A stretch of 51,248 nucleotides of DNA from assembly GCF_002860125.1 (NCBI RefSeq), contig NZ_PGVA01000070.1, forward strand, positions 1-51,248, written 5' to 3'. The notes under the pieces were generated by a model that was not told the origin of the DNA, did no database searches, and saw nothing but the letters and a program-made list of their open reading frames with translations. Made by a program: the position numbers and the translations under genes. Origin of the DNA: Bacillus canaveralius. Its GTDB lineage: Bacteria > Bacillota > Bacilli > Bacillales > Cytobacillaceae. Shown here piece after piece: positions 24,606 through 34,061 of the stretch (positions within the stretch are counted from its first letter, which is position 1; every line of letters starts with the position of its first letter).

Positions 24606-24779
24606 ATGGAAAGTTACTCTATGTTGATTAACAAGCAGGAAGCCTTTTTTCGAACAGGCAAAACGAAGGACTTAGCTTTTCGGGTATCTGCTTTACAAAA
24701 ATTAAAAAACTCAATAAATACATATGAAACCACCATTCCGTTTCGATACCCGAGTATAAAGAACGGACTCAAAAAATAA
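24606..24779 (+). pseudogene. aldehyde dehydrogenase remnant, N-terminus joined to C-terminus
   Basis: This 57-codon frame starts MESYSMLINKQEAFFRTGKTKDLAFRVSALQKLKNSI, a typical N-terminus of class 3 (YwdH-like) fatty aldehyde dehydrogenases. It then jumps to TIPFRYPSIKNGLKK, which resembles the extreme C-terminus of the same family (IPLRYPPYKNKLK). About 400 central residues, including the catalytic Cys, are missing, so an in-frame internal deletion is likely. A good ribosome binding site (aaaggtga) remains. It could still be expressed as a short peptide. Confidence 0.7.
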
Positions 24780-24813
24780 AATTGTTTATTAAATGATGGT
24801 TTATTCGTAAAGC

Positions 24814-24841
24814 AAAAAGAGTGCTCGGCGGCACTCTTTTT
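24814..24841. terminator. shared terminator between ALDH remnant and coat protein gene
   Basis: AAAAAGAGTGC / GCACTCTTTTT with a 6-base loop is an 11-bp bidirectional terminator between convergent genes. Confidence 0.85.
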
Positions 24842-24843
24842 AT

Positions 24844-25482
24844 TTAATGAGAAACATTATTGTTTTGTGTTTGTGGCTGTCCTTGCCCAGGTTCGTACGC
24901 ATTCAACATCGCTTGCATGTCTTGCGGTGCAAATTGTGGTACCTGGTAGTAGTGCCGCTTGTTTTGGTAAATGGAAATTTCATAGGCCATTTCAATACAG
25001 TTTGGAATCGAGTCGGCGAGCACTCTGCGAACGACCGGATTGGTTGACTCCAATGCGGCCATCGTTTTTACTGTCGCCAGCGATTTTACCGCTCCCAGTA
25101 AAATGCTCGACACGCTTTGCTCATTAAATTCCGAAACGCTTTGTATTGGCTTAACTGGCTCTGTTGGTTCGATGCCATATATAAAATCATTATCTGGTTC
25201 CATTTTGTAGCTCTGTGTTGGTTTGAAAGGGTCTTTTCCTGTTTTGAAGCTATCCAGTGTGATGTTGTATTCTTCCTGCATAAAGCGATATTGGCGATCG
25301 ATAATATCAACCAGCTCCGGATCTTTCACAAATTGGCGAAATAGCAGATAGGTGTTAAGAGCGTCAACTGATCCTGATAAGACCTCGTGTACATCAAGCA
25401 CTTCATGGCCGCCATGATTCAACTGCTGGGGAACATCCCCTATATGCATATTTTCGTGCATTGCTTCCTGTTGATTTTCCAC
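24844..25482 (-). CDS. spore coat protein, CotF-like
   Basis: A 212-residue soluble protein with the coat F domain: HEVLSGSVDALNTYLLFRQFVKDPELVDIIDRQYRFMQEEYN is the first helical pair, and the second half has SISSILLGAVKSLATVKTMAALESTNPVVRRVLADSIPNCIEMAYEIS-like helices ending in HYYQVPQF. The tail is rich in Gln and Asn. Such proteins sit in the spore coat. I chose the GTG at 25482 (VENQQEAMHEN) because aaggaggg precedes it; the longer frame lacks a good site. Confidence 0.85.
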   Translation of the reverse strand: MENQQEAMHENMHIGDVPQQLNHGGHEVLDVHEVLSGSVDALNTYLLFRQFVKDPELVDIIDRQYRFMQEEYNITLDSFKTGKDPFKPTQSYKMEPDNDFIYGIEPTEPVKPIQSVSEFNEQSVSSILLGAVKSLATVKTMAALESTNPVVRRVLADSIPNCIEMAYEISIYQNKRHYYQVPQFAPQDMQAMLNAYEPGQGQPQTQNNNVSH

Positions 25483-25822
25483 TTTGAAGCCCTCCTTATA
25501 TGTACTTACTGCGTTATTATTTTTCATGACAGGCGAATTTATCCAAAACTGCAACAAAAACCTGTAAGTCGTTCCTTAAACAAGGGTTATAGCTTTCTTA
25601 GTTCGACGGATCTTTTTTGGAGGTATCTCGGTTTATTCGAACTTATGATGAGCGTTTCTTTTAAAACCAGGTTCACCCCCTTTAAATAGAAAATAAAATG
25701 CAGAAGTGGCAAACTCTGTTTATCGGTTTTCGTTCTTGGACTATTCAAATTAATTGACAATAATAGTATTTTTAATTACGATACGTTTGATTATAAAAAA
25801 GCTAAAAAAGGATGTGGAGAAT
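25483..25822. other. intergenic region between divergent coat and flavoprotein genes
   Basis: No gene is supported. A frame continues upstream of the coat gene and another crosses it in reverse, but neither has a ribosome binding site or protein-like content. Confidence 0.4.
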
Positions 25823-26389
25823 ATGTTTGACATCGCCATTATTGGAGCAGGACCAGCCGGAGCGAGCGCAGCTATTTTTTCGGCGAAAGCAGGCAAGAGC
25901 ACGCTGGTGATTGACAATGATAAAGGAATGACAAAACGGGCTTGGATTGAAAATCACTACGGAGTAGAGGAAATAACCGGTCCAGACTTGATTGAGATTG
26001 GTAAAAAACAAGCGCAAAAATTTGGTGCTGAAATCGTCAATGGATCGGCAGTGCATTTGCAGAAAAAAGAAGAAGGTTTTGAAATTCAAACAGAAAATGC
26101 TACATATACAGCGAAGCATGTAATCCTCGCGACTGGACTCGCGCTGGACCTTGCAGAGAAAACCGGTATTCATACAAAGCCGGGCACAGAGCCCAGAATT
26201 AAAACAGTGCTGAATACTGATCAAAATGGAAAGACAAATATTGAAGGAATTTGGGCAGCTGGAACAGCTGCCGGAGTCAGCGTTCACACAATTATCACTG
26301 CGGGTGATGGGGCTAAGGTGGCTATTAACATTATTAGTGAACTGAACGGGGAAAGATATGTAGACCATGATGTTCTACAATCAAAATAA
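25823..26389 (+). CDS. small FAD-dependent oxidoreductase, thioredoxin-reductase-like
   Basis: A 188-residue flavoprotein with the N-terminal dinucleotide fold FDIAIIGAGPAGASAAIFSAKAGKSTLVIDND, the mid motif AKHVILATGLAL and the C-terminal FAD motif NIEGIWAAGTAAGVSVHTIITAGDGAKVAINI. It lacks the central NADPH domain and the CxxC redox pair of thioredoxin reductase, being only about 60 percent of its length. It would need another electron donor. ATG follows ggatgtggag. Monocistronic, with a terminator just after. Confidence 0.8.
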   Translation: MFDIAIIGAGPAGASAAIFSAKAGKSTLVIDNDKGMTKRAWIENHYGVEEITGPDLIEIGKKQAQKFGAEIVNGSAVHLQKKEEGFEIQTENATYTAKHVILATGLALDLAEKTGIHTKPGTEPRIKTVLNTDQNGKTNIEGIWAAGTAAGVSVHTIITAGDGAKVAINIISELNGERYVDHDVLQSK

Positions 26390-26416
26390 CTTTTCTCCTT
26401 GTATGATATGAGCTAC

Positions 26417-26444
26417 AAAAAAACCGCAAATTTGCGGTTTTTTT
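26417..26444. terminator. terminator after the flavoprotein gene
   Basis: A fully palindromic hairpin AAAAAAACCGCAAA / TTTGCGGTTTTTTT ends the flavoprotein transcript and could work on both strands. Confidence 0.85.
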
Positions 26445-26529
26445 GTGCCAGATAGTTTATTATACAAATTCATTTACTTTCATTGAAGACCTGTGTTCTC
26501 CCAAATTGTTAGAAACCCTTCTGTAGTTA

Positions 26530-26561
26530 AAAAAAGGATAAAAGAAAAAACTCTTTTATCC
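26530..26561 (-). terminator. terminator of trhO
   Basis: On the minus strand GGATAAAAG, an 8-base loop, CTTTTATCC and a T-run (TTTTTTTAAC) lie just after the trhO stop. Confidence 0.75.
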
Positions 26562-26566
26562 AAGTG

Positions 26567-27526
26567 TCACGCTATTTTTTTATTAATTTTAGCTAATTTC
26601 AAGTTTACTTCTTCTTCTGTTAGATTATGTTCTTTAACATAAAGATTTCGCGGATGAACCCGGCATTCATGGCTGCAGCCACGCATATAAAAGTGTTCAT
26701 TTTCTTCTGAACAGATGATTTGTTTGTTGCATTCCGGATTAGCACAATTGACGTAACGTTCGCAAGGTTCGTTTGTAAAATAGTCCTTTCCTACAACGAC
26801 ATGCTCAACGCGGTTAACCGGGACACTAATCCTTTCATCAAATACGTAACACTGGCCATCCCAGAGTTGTCCGCGTACTTCAGGATCTTTTCCATATGTT
26901 ACAATTCCGCCGTGAAGCTGTGAAACATCTTCAAAGCCCTCTTTCAATAACCATCCAGAGAATTTTTCACAGCGGATCCCGCCGGTACAATAAGTTAAGA
27001 TTTTTTTTCCCTCAAATGCTTCTTTGTTTTTACGGATCCAATCCGGCAGCTCCCGGAATGCTTCAATATCCGGTCTGACTGCGCCTCTAAAATGCCCTAA
27101 ATCATATTCATAGTCATTTCGTGCATCTATGACAACGGTATCATCAGATTGCATTTGATCATAGAATTCCTTTGGACTGAGGTAGTTACCAGTTAATTCT
27201 AAAGGATTGACGTCATCTTCCAGTCCGAGGTGGACAAGTTCCTTGCGGTGGCGAACATGCATCTTTTTAAAGGCATGACCGCTTTCGTCATCTATTTTGA
27301 AAACCATATCTGCGAAGCGGGGATCCTGTTTCATGGTATGCATATATGTTTCGGTTTGGTCCATCGTTCCGGAAACAGTTCCGTTAATACCCTCTTTAGC
27401 AACTAAAATCCGGCCTTTTAAACCAATCTCTTTACAAAGTTTTAAATGATCTATGGTAAATTGTTCCGGATCCTCAATCGGAACATATTGATAATAAAGT
27501 AAAACTCGATATGAGTGATTTTCCAA
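26567..27526 (-). CDS. trhO: tRNA uridine(34) hydroxylase TrhO (rhodanese family)
   Basis: A 319-residue TrhO/YbfQ protein, which makes 5-hydroxyuridine at tRNA position 34. The N-terminal part ([18 protein letters not shown] ... [23 protein letters not shown]) is the family domain; a rhodanese domain follows with active-site Cys in [17 protein letters not shown]; the C-terminus has Cys-rich [19 protein letters not shown] and GCSHECR. I prefer the TTG start at 27526 since aaggtggtg lies 6 bases before it. Confidence 0.92.
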   Translation of the reverse strand: MENHSYRVLLYYQYVPIEDPEQFTIDHLKLCKEIGLKGRILVAKEGINGTVSGTMDQTETYMHTMKQDPRFADMVFKIDDESGHAFKKMHVRHRKELVHLGLEDDVNPLELTGNYLSPKEFYDQMQSDDTVVIDARNDYEYDLGHFRGAVRPDIEAFRELPDWIRKNKEAFEGKKILTYCTGGIRCEKFSGWLLKEGFEDVSQLHGGIVTYGKDPEVRGQLWDGQCYVFDERISVPVNRVEHVVVGKDYFTNEPCERYVNCANPECNKQIICSEENEHFYMRGCSHECRVHPRNLYVKEHNLTEEEVNLKLAKINKKIA

Positions 27527-27663
27527 GATTAACACCACCTTACGTAATTTCTCACTTAGTACTACATATTATAAACTTACTTATGTTAAAAACACTAAAT
27601 ATTATACCAAAAAAACATCGTTCTGTTAAGAAGAATTTTTCATCTAGCAAAATGACACTTTAA

Positions 27664-27710
27664 AAGGACATGATCAAACGGCGCAATCGAGGCTGAAATC
27701 ACATGTCCTT
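27664..27710 (-). terminator. terminator of the cadCA operon
   Basis: On the minus strand AAGGACATG and CATGTCCTT pair (9 bp) around a long loop and are followed by TTAAAG. Located 13 bases after cadA. Confidence 0.5.
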
Positions 27711-27722
27711 CCATTTTTAGTC

Positions 27723-29846
27723 TTATTTTACTCTTAATAACCGCAATGAGTTAGCAATCACAATTAAAGTGGCCCCCATATCGGCGAAGATTGCCATCCA
27801 CAGTGTTAACCAGCCTGGTATGATTAACAATAAGGCTAACACCTTTAACCCTAAAGCAAATGTTATATTTTGCTTAATAACTCCAAGCGCTTTTCGGCTG
27901 AGTTCCATCGTATAAGGCAATTTATTGAGATCATCTGCCATTAGCGCGATATCGGCCGTTTCCAATGCTGTGTCTGTTCCGGCACCGCCCATGGCGATTC
28001 CGACAGTTGCCGCTGCCAACGCGGGAGCGTCATTTATACCATCTCCAACCATGGCAACCTTTCCATACTTCTTTCTTAATGATTTAACAGCTTCAAGCTT
28101 GTCCTGTGGCAACAACTCGGCTTTAACTTCAGTTAAGCCTGCCTGGCTGCCGATTGCCTGTCCGATTGCTTCGTTATCCCCTGTTAACATGACGGTCTTT
28201 TGAATGCCTATTTCATGTAATTTTCGAATTACATTTGTGCTGCTGCTCCTCACTTGATCAGCGACAGCAATCAGTCCGATTACTTCTTCGTTTGTACCGA
28301 CCAGCATCACCGTCTTGCCTTGTTTTTGCAGCTTGATTATTTTTTCTGCAACGGAGGCAGTTAGGCGCATCATCTCTTCAAATAATTTTGGGCTGCCGAT
28401 ATAATACGTGCGATCTTTTACGGTCGCTTTTGCGCCTTTACCTGTGATGGATTGAAAACCTTCCGCAGCATAGTCATTCGTAAAAACACCTTTTTCTTCA
28501 GCTTTTCGAAGGATCGCAGATGCCAATGGGTGCTGGGAGAACTTTTCAATCGCCATCGAAATTCCTAAAATTTCGTTTTCATTCATGTTATTTAACACTT
28601 CGATATTGGTTACTTCCGGTGTTCCCTTTGTTAACGTTCCGGTTTTATCAAAAGCAATGACTTTTAATCGTCCTGCTTCTTCGAGGTGAATACCACCTTT
28701 GATCAGTACGCCTTTTTTTGCGGCGTTTCCGATCGCTGTGACAATCGCAACAGGAGTAGAAATGACCAGGGCACATGGACAGCCGACGACGAGGACGGCT
28801 AAACCACGGTACACCCAATCAGACCAATCTCCTGCCATGAATAACGGAGGGACAACTGCTATGAATAACGCGATGGCCATTATGGCCGGAGTGTAGTATT
28901 TCGCGAATTTATCAACAAACGCCTGTGTTGGTGCGCGTTCAGCCTGGGCTTCTTCGACTAGGTGAATGATCTTTGCAATGGTCGTGTCGTCGACTCGTTT
29001 TGTTACTTTTACTTGTAAAGAGCCTTCTTCATTCAAGGTACCAGCAAATACTTCATCGCCACATGTTTTTAAAACAGGAATAGATTCGCCTGTTATGGCT
29101 GCTTGGTTAATCGAAGATTGGCCGTCAACCACTACGCCGTCCATAGCCAGTTTTTGCCCAGGCTTGACGATTAGAATATCACTAATTTGAATATCCTCCA
29201 CGTCCAATTCCACTTCCTGATTTTCTCGTTTGACTAATGCCTTTTTCGGAGCTACATCCATTAAAGAGCGAATCGATTGGCGGGCCTTATTCATTGAATA
29301 ACTTTCCAATGCTTCACTCAAGGTAAATAAGAAAACAACAACTGCTCCCTCGCCCCATTCTCCAATCACGGCAGCGCCAATAATCGCAATCGTCATTAAC
29401 GTTTTCATGTCAAATTGGAGCTTTAAAAGATTCATTAACCCGACTTTGAATAGATCGTAGCCGCCGATAAAGATCGATAAAAGAAAAATGGAGATTGTAG
29501 CAGGATGCTCCTCTCCTAACGAGTACATCGAAACATAACCACAGATAAGGAAAAAGAGCGAGATGAATGTATTTCTATTTTCAGCTTTCTTCCAGAACGG
29601 TACTTTTTCCTGTGCATCTCTTTGACGTTCAGGCAGTACTTTAATCCCGTCAAATGCACCTGCTTCTTCAAGCTGGTCAACGGTTACTTCTCCATAGACC
29701 GTCACTTTTGAAGCGCCGAAGTTTAATTGAATGTCGTTTACAGACTGGATATCACGGATGTTTTTCTCGAATTTCGCTGCACAGTTGGTGCAGGAAAGGC
29801 CTTGTAAACGATAAGTTTGTTTATTGTTCTCCAACGATTTCTCCAT
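27723..29846 (-). CDS. cadA: Cd/Zn/Pb-exporting P1B-type ATPase CadA
   Basis: A 707-residue heavy-metal ATPase. It has one N-terminal metal-binding domain ([14 protein letters not shown]), the ion-channel motif [13 protein letters not shown], the phosphorylation motif [11 protein letters not shown], an HP motif ([10 protein letters not shown]) and the hinge [16 protein letters not shown] with this type of C-terminal spans fits Cd/Zn/Pb export rather than copper. ATG at 29846 follows aaggtg and overlaps the end of cadC by 26 bases, indicating translational coupling. Confidence 0.93.
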   Translation of the reverse strand: MEKSLENNKQTYRLQGLSCTNCAAKFEKNIRDIQSVNDIQLNFGASKVTVYGEVTVDQLEEAGAFDGIKVLPERQRDAQEKVPFWKKAENRNTFISLFFLICGYVSMYSLGEEHPATISIFLLSIFIGGYDLFKVGLMNLLKLQFDMKTLMTIAIIGAAVIGEWGEGAVVVFLFTLSEALESYSMNKARQSIRSLMDVAPKKALVKRENQEVELDVEDIQISDILIVKPGQKLAMDGVVVDGQSSINQAAITGESIPVLKTCGDEVFAGTLNEEGSLQVKVTKRVDDTTIAKIIHLVEEAQAERAPTQAFVDKFAKYYTPAIMAIALFIAVVPPLFMAGDWSDWVYRGLAVLVVGCPCALVISTPVAIVTAIGNAAKKGVLIKGGIHLEEAGRLKVIAFDKTGTLTKGTPEVTNIEVLNNMNENEILGISMAIEKFSQHPLASAILRKAEEKGVFTNDYAAEGFQSITGKGAKATVKDRTYYIGSPKLFEEMMRLTASVAEKIIKLQKQGKTVMLVGTNEEVIGLIAVADQVRSSSTNVIRKLHEIGIQKTVMLTGDNEAIGQAIGSQAGLTEVKAELLPQDKLEAVKSLRKKYGKVAMVGDGINDAPALAAATVGIAMGGAGTDTALETADIALMADDLNKLPYTMELSRKALGVIKQNITFALGLKVLALLLIIPGWLTLWMAIFADMGATLIVIANSLRLLRVK

Positions 29847-30222
29847 CTGCTGCACCTTCTTTTGAATGGATTAAAGCAATTGAAACGAGCTGATGTATGT
29901 GTTCATCAGCTAACGAATAAAATACCAGCTTTCCTTCCTTCCGATAACTTGCCAGTCCCATTTTTCGCAATAATCGCAAATGGTGGGAAGCGGTGGCTGT
30001 AGTCGAGCCGATAATATTAGCCACATCACAAACACATAATTCTTTTTCTATTGTTAAAGCATAAGCAATTTTAATTCTGGTCGAGTCAGACAATGCTTTA
30101 AAAAGTAATTCAACACCCCTCACCTCGTCCACTCGGGCTTTGACACGATTTACTTTATCTTCATCAAAGCAAAACGTTTCGCATGTGTCATAAAGGGCTG
30201 ATTCTAACGTCTTTTCAATCAT
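29821..30222 (-). CDS. cadC: CadC-type ArsR/SmtB repressor
   Basis: A 133-residue winged-helix repressor. Cysteines match the alpha3N Cd/Pb/Bi site of CadC: Cys in the N-terminal arm ([12 protein letters not shown]) plus [12 protein letters not shown] in the sensing helix; the C-terminal zinc-site residues lie in [16 protein letters not shown]-reading helix [17 protein letters not shown]. Two matching palindromes flank its promoter. Confidence 0.93.
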   Translation of the reverse strand: MIEKTLESALYDTCETFCFDEDKVNRVKARVDEVRGVELLFKALSDSTRIKIAYALTIEKELCVCDVANIIGSTTATASHHLRLLRKMGLASYRKEGKLVFYSLADEHIHQLVSIALIHSKEGAADGEIVGEQ

Positions 30223-30234
30223 TTACTTCACCTC

Positions 30235-30316
30235 ATTCAAATGAATGTTTGAATATAAATTTAGTTTATGCCAGGTTTACAAAATTGTCAAAGATTATTC
30301 AAATAAACCTTTGAAT
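30235..30316 (-). promoter_or_regulatory. cadCA promoter with two CadC operators
   Basis: A strong promoter on the minus strand has TTGACA (30291-30286), 17 bases and TAAACT (30268-30263). It is bracketed by two palindromes of the form ATTCAAA-6-TTTGAAT: one at 30235-30254 (one mismatch at the inner edge) just after the -10, and a perfect one at 30297-30316 just upstream of the -35. Both resemble the CadC site of plasmid pI258. Confidence 0.8.
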
Positions 30317-30481
30317 ATTATGATCAATTGTTTAACTGATAATCCCTGGGTTATAGCTCTCGCGATTGCTGTATAAATACATTGGCCGGAATGGTAAAAT
30401 TGCTGAAAAAACCTTGCAATTTTATACATTTCACAAGTATTCCGGGTATATATTCAATATTCTGTATGTAGGAGGTTGACA

Positions 30482-30523
30482 ATGAAGGCAGTTACTGGAT
30501 ATTGCTATCCCACTCGATTATAA
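30482..30523 (+). CDS. 13-codon ORF with strong ribosome binding site, possible leader peptide
   Basis: An ATG preceded by taggagg at ideal spacing opens MKAVTGYCYPTRL and stops in TAA, which overlaps the first bases of a strong terminator hairpin. It lies 136 bases upstream of yqhV on the same strand. It may be a regulatory leader peptide, or the front of a deleted gene. The rest of 30317-30658 shows no other feature. Confidence 0.3.
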   Translation: MKAVTGYCYPTRL

Positions 30524-30557
30524 AAAAGCTGTCGATTTATCATCGGCAGCTTTTTTA
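30522..30557 (+). terminator. terminator/attenuator upstream of yqhV
   Basis: AAAAAAGCTGTCGA / TCGGCAGCTTTTTT, a 14-bp stem with one wobble and a 7-base loop. It begins within the stop codon of the 13-codon ORF. Confidence 0.75.
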
Positions 30558-30658
30558 TGAAATGAACAGCAAAAATCTATTGTTGAATTTAAATAACCTG
30601 TCCTTTCGTTTTCATCTCCTGCATATAATGTGATGAATAAACCATCGGGAGGACATAA

Positions 30659-30934
30659 ATGATTAATTTATTCGAAAAAGCCGTCATGGGAATGGCTATC
30701 ATAAGATTGTTTTCAGGCAGTATTGAAATATTTGCGGCTTTTTTAATGCTGAAATTTAATGAAATAGAAAAAGCACTTATCATTAATAGTTCGCTTGCTT
30801 TGATAGGACCGATCGTATTAATCGTTACGACGACTATCGGTCTTTTTGGGATAGCTGATAATATTTCGTTCGGCAAATTCATTTGGATTTTTATTGGTGT
30901 CGCCTGCATTCTGTATGGCGTAAAGGGGAACTAA
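30659..30934 (+). CDS. yqhV: YqhV-like small membrane protein (DUF2619)
   Basis: A 91-residue protein with three membrane spans, similar to B. subtilis YqhV: GMAIIRLFSGSIEIFAAFLMLKFNEIEKALIINSSLALIGPIV. YqhV lies in a sporulation-linked context in B. subtilis. ATG after gggagga. Upstream GCATATAATGTG resembles a SigE-type -10 (CATACAAT) with one mismatch. Exact function unknown. Confidence 0.8.
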   Translation: MINLFEKAVMGMAIIRLFSGSIEIFAAFLMLKFNEIEKALIINSSLALIGPIVLIVTTTIGLFGIADNISFGKFIWIFIGVACILYGVKGN

Positions 30935-30999
30935 CCGCATAGAAGACTACTGTGTATTTTCTACCACGAGTCGCAAATCACTGTTAGTTTTACGGTTCA

Positions 31000-31304
31000 T
31001 GATTCGATCCTGTCAAAACCCTGCCGAGGCTGATCGAGATATGGTTATACAGTTCCCCTGTTGCGAAAAGGGCAGCAGCTGCCTGGAATTCCTTCCACTC
31101 GACTTCATAACCATCTGACTCAAGGCGCTTGTCGAGTGTTCTGAGCGATTTCAGGATCATCAGCGGACCGTTTTCTGATAACCGATCCTGACCGCCTCTC
31201 CTTTCTGTGCTTGTTTATTACCAGCAGGCTCATCCTCGTTTTGATTGCAACCGAAAAGAAGCGTCCCCGTCATTCATAAGCTTATAAATAGCTCTTTTTT
31301 TCAT
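31000..31304 (-). pseudogene. decayed ssuA-like gene fused to ssuC-like sequence
   Basis: On the minus strand the frames read, in pieces, a start MKKRAIYKLM, a lipoprotein-like GCNQNEDEPAGNKQAQ, then EAVRIGYQKT, ILKSLRTLDKRLESDGYEVEWKEFQAA, typical of SsuA sulfonate-binding proteins. After frameshifts it passes into FATGELYNHISISLGRVLTG, which resembles SsuC permeases. At least two frameshifts are seen and most of the genes are missing. This looks like a deletion scar of an ssu operon. The rest of 30935-31465 holds no gene. Confidence 0.6.
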
Positions 31305-31465
31305 ATGAATGATCCACCCTTTCGTTTTTTTTCGGAAATACCATTTATGTCTTTTTTAGCCTATGCGCAAATGAAAAGTAGGTTCCTGTCTGATAATAAA
31401 AATCATAGGACATAAATTGTTCTTATGTAGGTAAACTAAAGGACGACAAATAAAAGGGGGTAAAT

Positions 31466-31969
31466 ATGATGGGTATTTTGAGCGGCAATCCGCAAGACGA
31501 ACCGTTACATTCTGGTGAAGTCTTCAATCTTTGGTCACATTTGTATGGGACAAAAGGAACATTGGTAACTTTGCAAGTATTGGCCAACCACACTGGAGAT
31601 CATGATTTAAAGGTGTTTTTAGAGGATTTGAAGGAAAATTGCCTTAAGCAGGAGGCGCAGCAAGTTGAAGCTGTTTTAAAACAAACGGGTATTCGTCTGC
31701 CCCCTGCCCCGCCAGACCGGCCAAATGTAGAAGTGCAGGATATCCCGGCTGGAGCAAGGTTTAACGATCCAGAGATCGCGACTCTAGTCCAAAAAGAAAT
31801 CATGGCGGGGCAGATTTTATGCAGTTATATTATGGGAATCTCCATTCGTGAAGATATAGGCGAAATGTATGGCGAGTTCCATACACAAAAAGCCGAGTAT
31901 GCGTCAAAACTATTAAAAATTTTGAAAGATAAAGGATGGCTCGTTCCCCCTCCATTAGACATCAAATAA
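31466..31969 (+). CDS. DUF3231 family protein
   Basis: A 167-residue single-domain DUF3231 protein, a helical-bundle family common in sporulating Bacilli and distantly like coat F or ferritin-type bundles. Typical stretches are LHSGEVFNLWSHLYGTKGTLVTLQVLANHTGDHDLKVFLEDL and GWLVPPP near the C-terminus. ATG after aaaggggg. It is followed 33 bases later by an MFS gene. Function unknown. Confidence 0.82.
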   Translation: MMGILSGNPQDEPLHSGEVFNLWSHLYGTKGTLVTLQVLANHTGDHDLKVFLEDLKENCLKQEAQQVEAVLKQTGIRLPPAPPDRPNVEVQDIPAGARFNDPEIATLVQKEIMAGQILCSYIMGISIREDIGEMYGEFHTQKAEYASKLLKILKDKGWLVPPPLDIK

Positions 31970-32002
31970 GGTTCCAGTCAAGGTACTACAACACTGAAGG
32001 AC

Positions 32003-33250
32003 GTGAAGATTGAAGTGGCTAAAAAAAAGGGTATGACCATTACCGCAATCGGTTCGATACCGCTGATTATGACACTGGGAAACTCAATGCTAATTCCGGT
32101 TTTCCCGGCAATGAAATCTGATTTAAACATTTCTCAAATGCAGGTAAGTTTGACAATAACTGTTTTTTCTGTTGCTGCAGCGATTTCCATTCCGATTCTT
32201 GGCTATCTGTCTGACCGGCTTTCACGCAAGGTTATTATTATTCCTGCCTTGATTTTGTATGGGCTTGGCGGCTTGCTCGCAGGTTTTGCAGCTGCTTCTT
32301 TTCCATCCCCATATATCTGGATTATAATCGGCAGAATCTTGCAGGGGATCGGTGCTGCCGGCACTGCCCCACTCGCGATGGCTTTAACCGGCGATTTATT
32401 TAAAGGCGGAGAACAAAGCCGTGTGCTCGGGATTGTTGAGGCGTCCAACGGATTGGGAAAGGTGTTATCGCCTATTCTCGGATCTCTGCTTGGCTTAATT
32501 GTATGGTACTCGGTATTTTTCGCTTTCCCGGCAATATGTTTTTTTTCAATTTTATTAACATGGATTTTTATAAAAGAGAAAAGAAACAGACAGGCGCCCC
32601 CTCCCTTTGGAAAATATTTGCGAGGTCTTTTAACCGTCTTCAAATACGAAGGCAGATGGCTTTTCACTACCTATCTGGCTGGAGGAACCGTTTTATTTAC
32701 TTTGTTCGGGATTCTCTTTTATCTATCCGATTTGTTGGAAAGCCAGTACAAAATAGATGGTGTTATGAAAGGTCTAATTCTGGCAATACCATTACTTGTC
32801 ATGGTTACAACATCCTATATCACCGGCAGTAAAATCGGGAAAAACCTTGAGAAAATGAAAAAACTGGTTATATTAGGATTTTTGTTCATGACGATATCTT
32901 ATGCGTCTCTCATTTTAGTTGATAAACTTGTCCCGTTTTTGGCGGTATTATTATTAAGCAGCGTTGGATCAGGACTCATTCTCCCATGTGTGAATAGCAT
33001 TATTACTGGCGCAGTCGGCAAGGAACGAAGAGGATTCGTGACGTCCTTATACGGATCTGTCCGGTTCCTCGGTGTTGCGATTGGTCCGCCTATTTTCACC
33101 CGTTTGATGGCATGGTCCAGAACCGGGATGTTTTTATCAATTGCTATTCTTACGCTTATCGTCGGGTTGCTTGCCTTAACGATGATACATGTTGAAGGAA
33201 AAGACGGACATAAAAAGAAGGATACCCCTGTTCGCTATAAGTACGTTTAA
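32003..33250 (+). CDS. major facilitator superfamily exporter
   Basis: A 415-residue 12-span MFS protein of the drug:H+ antiporter type. It has the span 2-3 motif A ([14 protein letters not shown]) and span 4-5 region [24 protein letters not shown]; the second half has [40 protein letters not shown]. Resembles Bacillus YmfD-like transporters. The GTG start at 32003 has a poor ribosome binding site; an in-frame GTG at 32015 or ATG at 32033 is possible. Substrate unknown. Confidence 0.85.
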   Translation: MKIEVAKKKGMTITAIGSIPLIMTLGNSMLIPVFPAMKSDLNISQMQVSLTITVFSVAAAISIPILGYLSDRLSRKVIIIPALILYGLGGLLAGFAAASFPSPYIWIIIGRILQGIGAAGTAPLAMALTGDLFKGGEQSRVLGIVEASNGLGKVLSPILGSLLGLIVWYSVFFAFPAICFFSILLTWIFIKEKRNRQAPPPFGKYLRGLLTVFKYEGRWLFTTYLAGGTVLFTLFGILFYLSDLLESQYKIDGVMKGLILAIPLLVMVTTSYITGSKIGKNLEKMKKLVILGFLFMTISYASLILVDKLVPFLAVLLLSSVGSGLILPCVNSIITGAVGKERRGFVTSLYGSVRFLGVAIGPPIFTRLMAWSRTGMFLSIAILTLIVGLLALTMIHVEGKDGHKKKDTPVRYKYV

Positions 33251-33257
33251 TGGATGC

Positions 33258-33869
33258 TTATTTTTTCCGCCAGTTAAAAGTATAGGACTGGTAAAAATCA
33301 ATCCCGCATACCAAATCAACCATTTTTGTTGAAATCCACTGGCTAATCAAGGCCAGTACAATAATTTTCCAATCAATAATTGCAGCTGTAAGGATAAATA
33401 TACTGCAATTAATCATAAATAAAGGTCTCCCAGGAAGGGTATTCCGTGCAGACGAGATAATCAGGGCGATGACGCCGACTCCGCCGTTGGAGACGCCTTG
33501 ACGCAGTAAAATCCCTACGCCGGTCCCTAATAAAATTGATCCTAGTAAGAGATCAACTACCAGGGCCCGGTTAGAGATTTGAATACTGTGCTGAAAAAAA
33601 TAAACGGAAAAGGATGCGATGGTGATCCCGGCCATCGTCCATAAGGCGCATCGATTTCCTAGATATTTGATCGCAAGTACCAGCGCCGAAAAATTTGTAA
33701 GCCAAAGAGAAAACCCCATATTCATCGTAAACCAATAATTTAACAACACGGCGATCCCACCTGCTCCCCCGGAAGGAATAGCATGGGGAAAAAGGAACAA
33801 TCCCATTCCCATTCCTTGAATTGCACCCCCGGCAAGTACTAGTCCACTTTTACGGATGAATTTTTTCAT
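33258..33869 (-). CDS. YitT-like membrane protein
   Basis: A 203-residue membrane protein of the YitT/DUF161 type, with GLFLFPHAIPSGGAGGIAVLLNYWF and the repeat-like GTGVGILLRQGVSNGGVGVIALIIS. About five spans. ATG at 33869 is favoured by cagga upstream. It converges with the MFS gene with only 7 bases between stops. Function unknown. A second homologue lies at 35519-36124. Confidence 0.8.
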   Translation of the reverse strand: MKKFIRKSGLVLAGGAIQGMGMGLFLFPHAIPSGGAGGIAVLLNYWFTMNMGFSLWLTNFSALVLAIKYLGNRCALWTMAGITIASFSVYFFQHSIQISNRALVVDLLLGSILLGTGVGILLRQGVSNGGVGVIALIISSARNTLPGRPLFMINCSIFILTAAIIDWKIIVLALISQWISTKMVDLVCGIDFYQSYTFNWRKK

Positions 33870-34012
33870 TTGGATCATTCCTGTCGTATGTTTGGACTGA
33901 TTGATTATACTGTACCTGTGGACAACTATCCCCATATTTTATTCGTTTCCATCATTGAATATGATCAGAATTTATACGGTTTTTTTAACCTGTGGCTTTT
34001 GTGCTGATCAAC

Positions 34013-34047
34013 AATAAAAAACTGACCCCCCTACGGAATCAGTTTTC
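34013..34047 (-). terminator. terminator of the DMT transporter gene
   Basis: On the minus strand AAAACTGA and TCAGTTTT pair around a G/C-rich loop and are followed by TTATT, shortly after the stop at 34062. Confidence 0.65.
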
Positions 34048-34061
34048 CTGAAGTTGTTCAA

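Noticed and set aside
25802-26368. 188-codon minus-strand frame opposite the flavoprotein gene
   Set aside because: Shadow of the flavoprotein coding frame, with Cys/Ser-rich nonsense composition.
32203-32667. 154-codon minus-strand frame inside the MFS gene
   Set aside because: Antisense shadow of a membrane protein gene.
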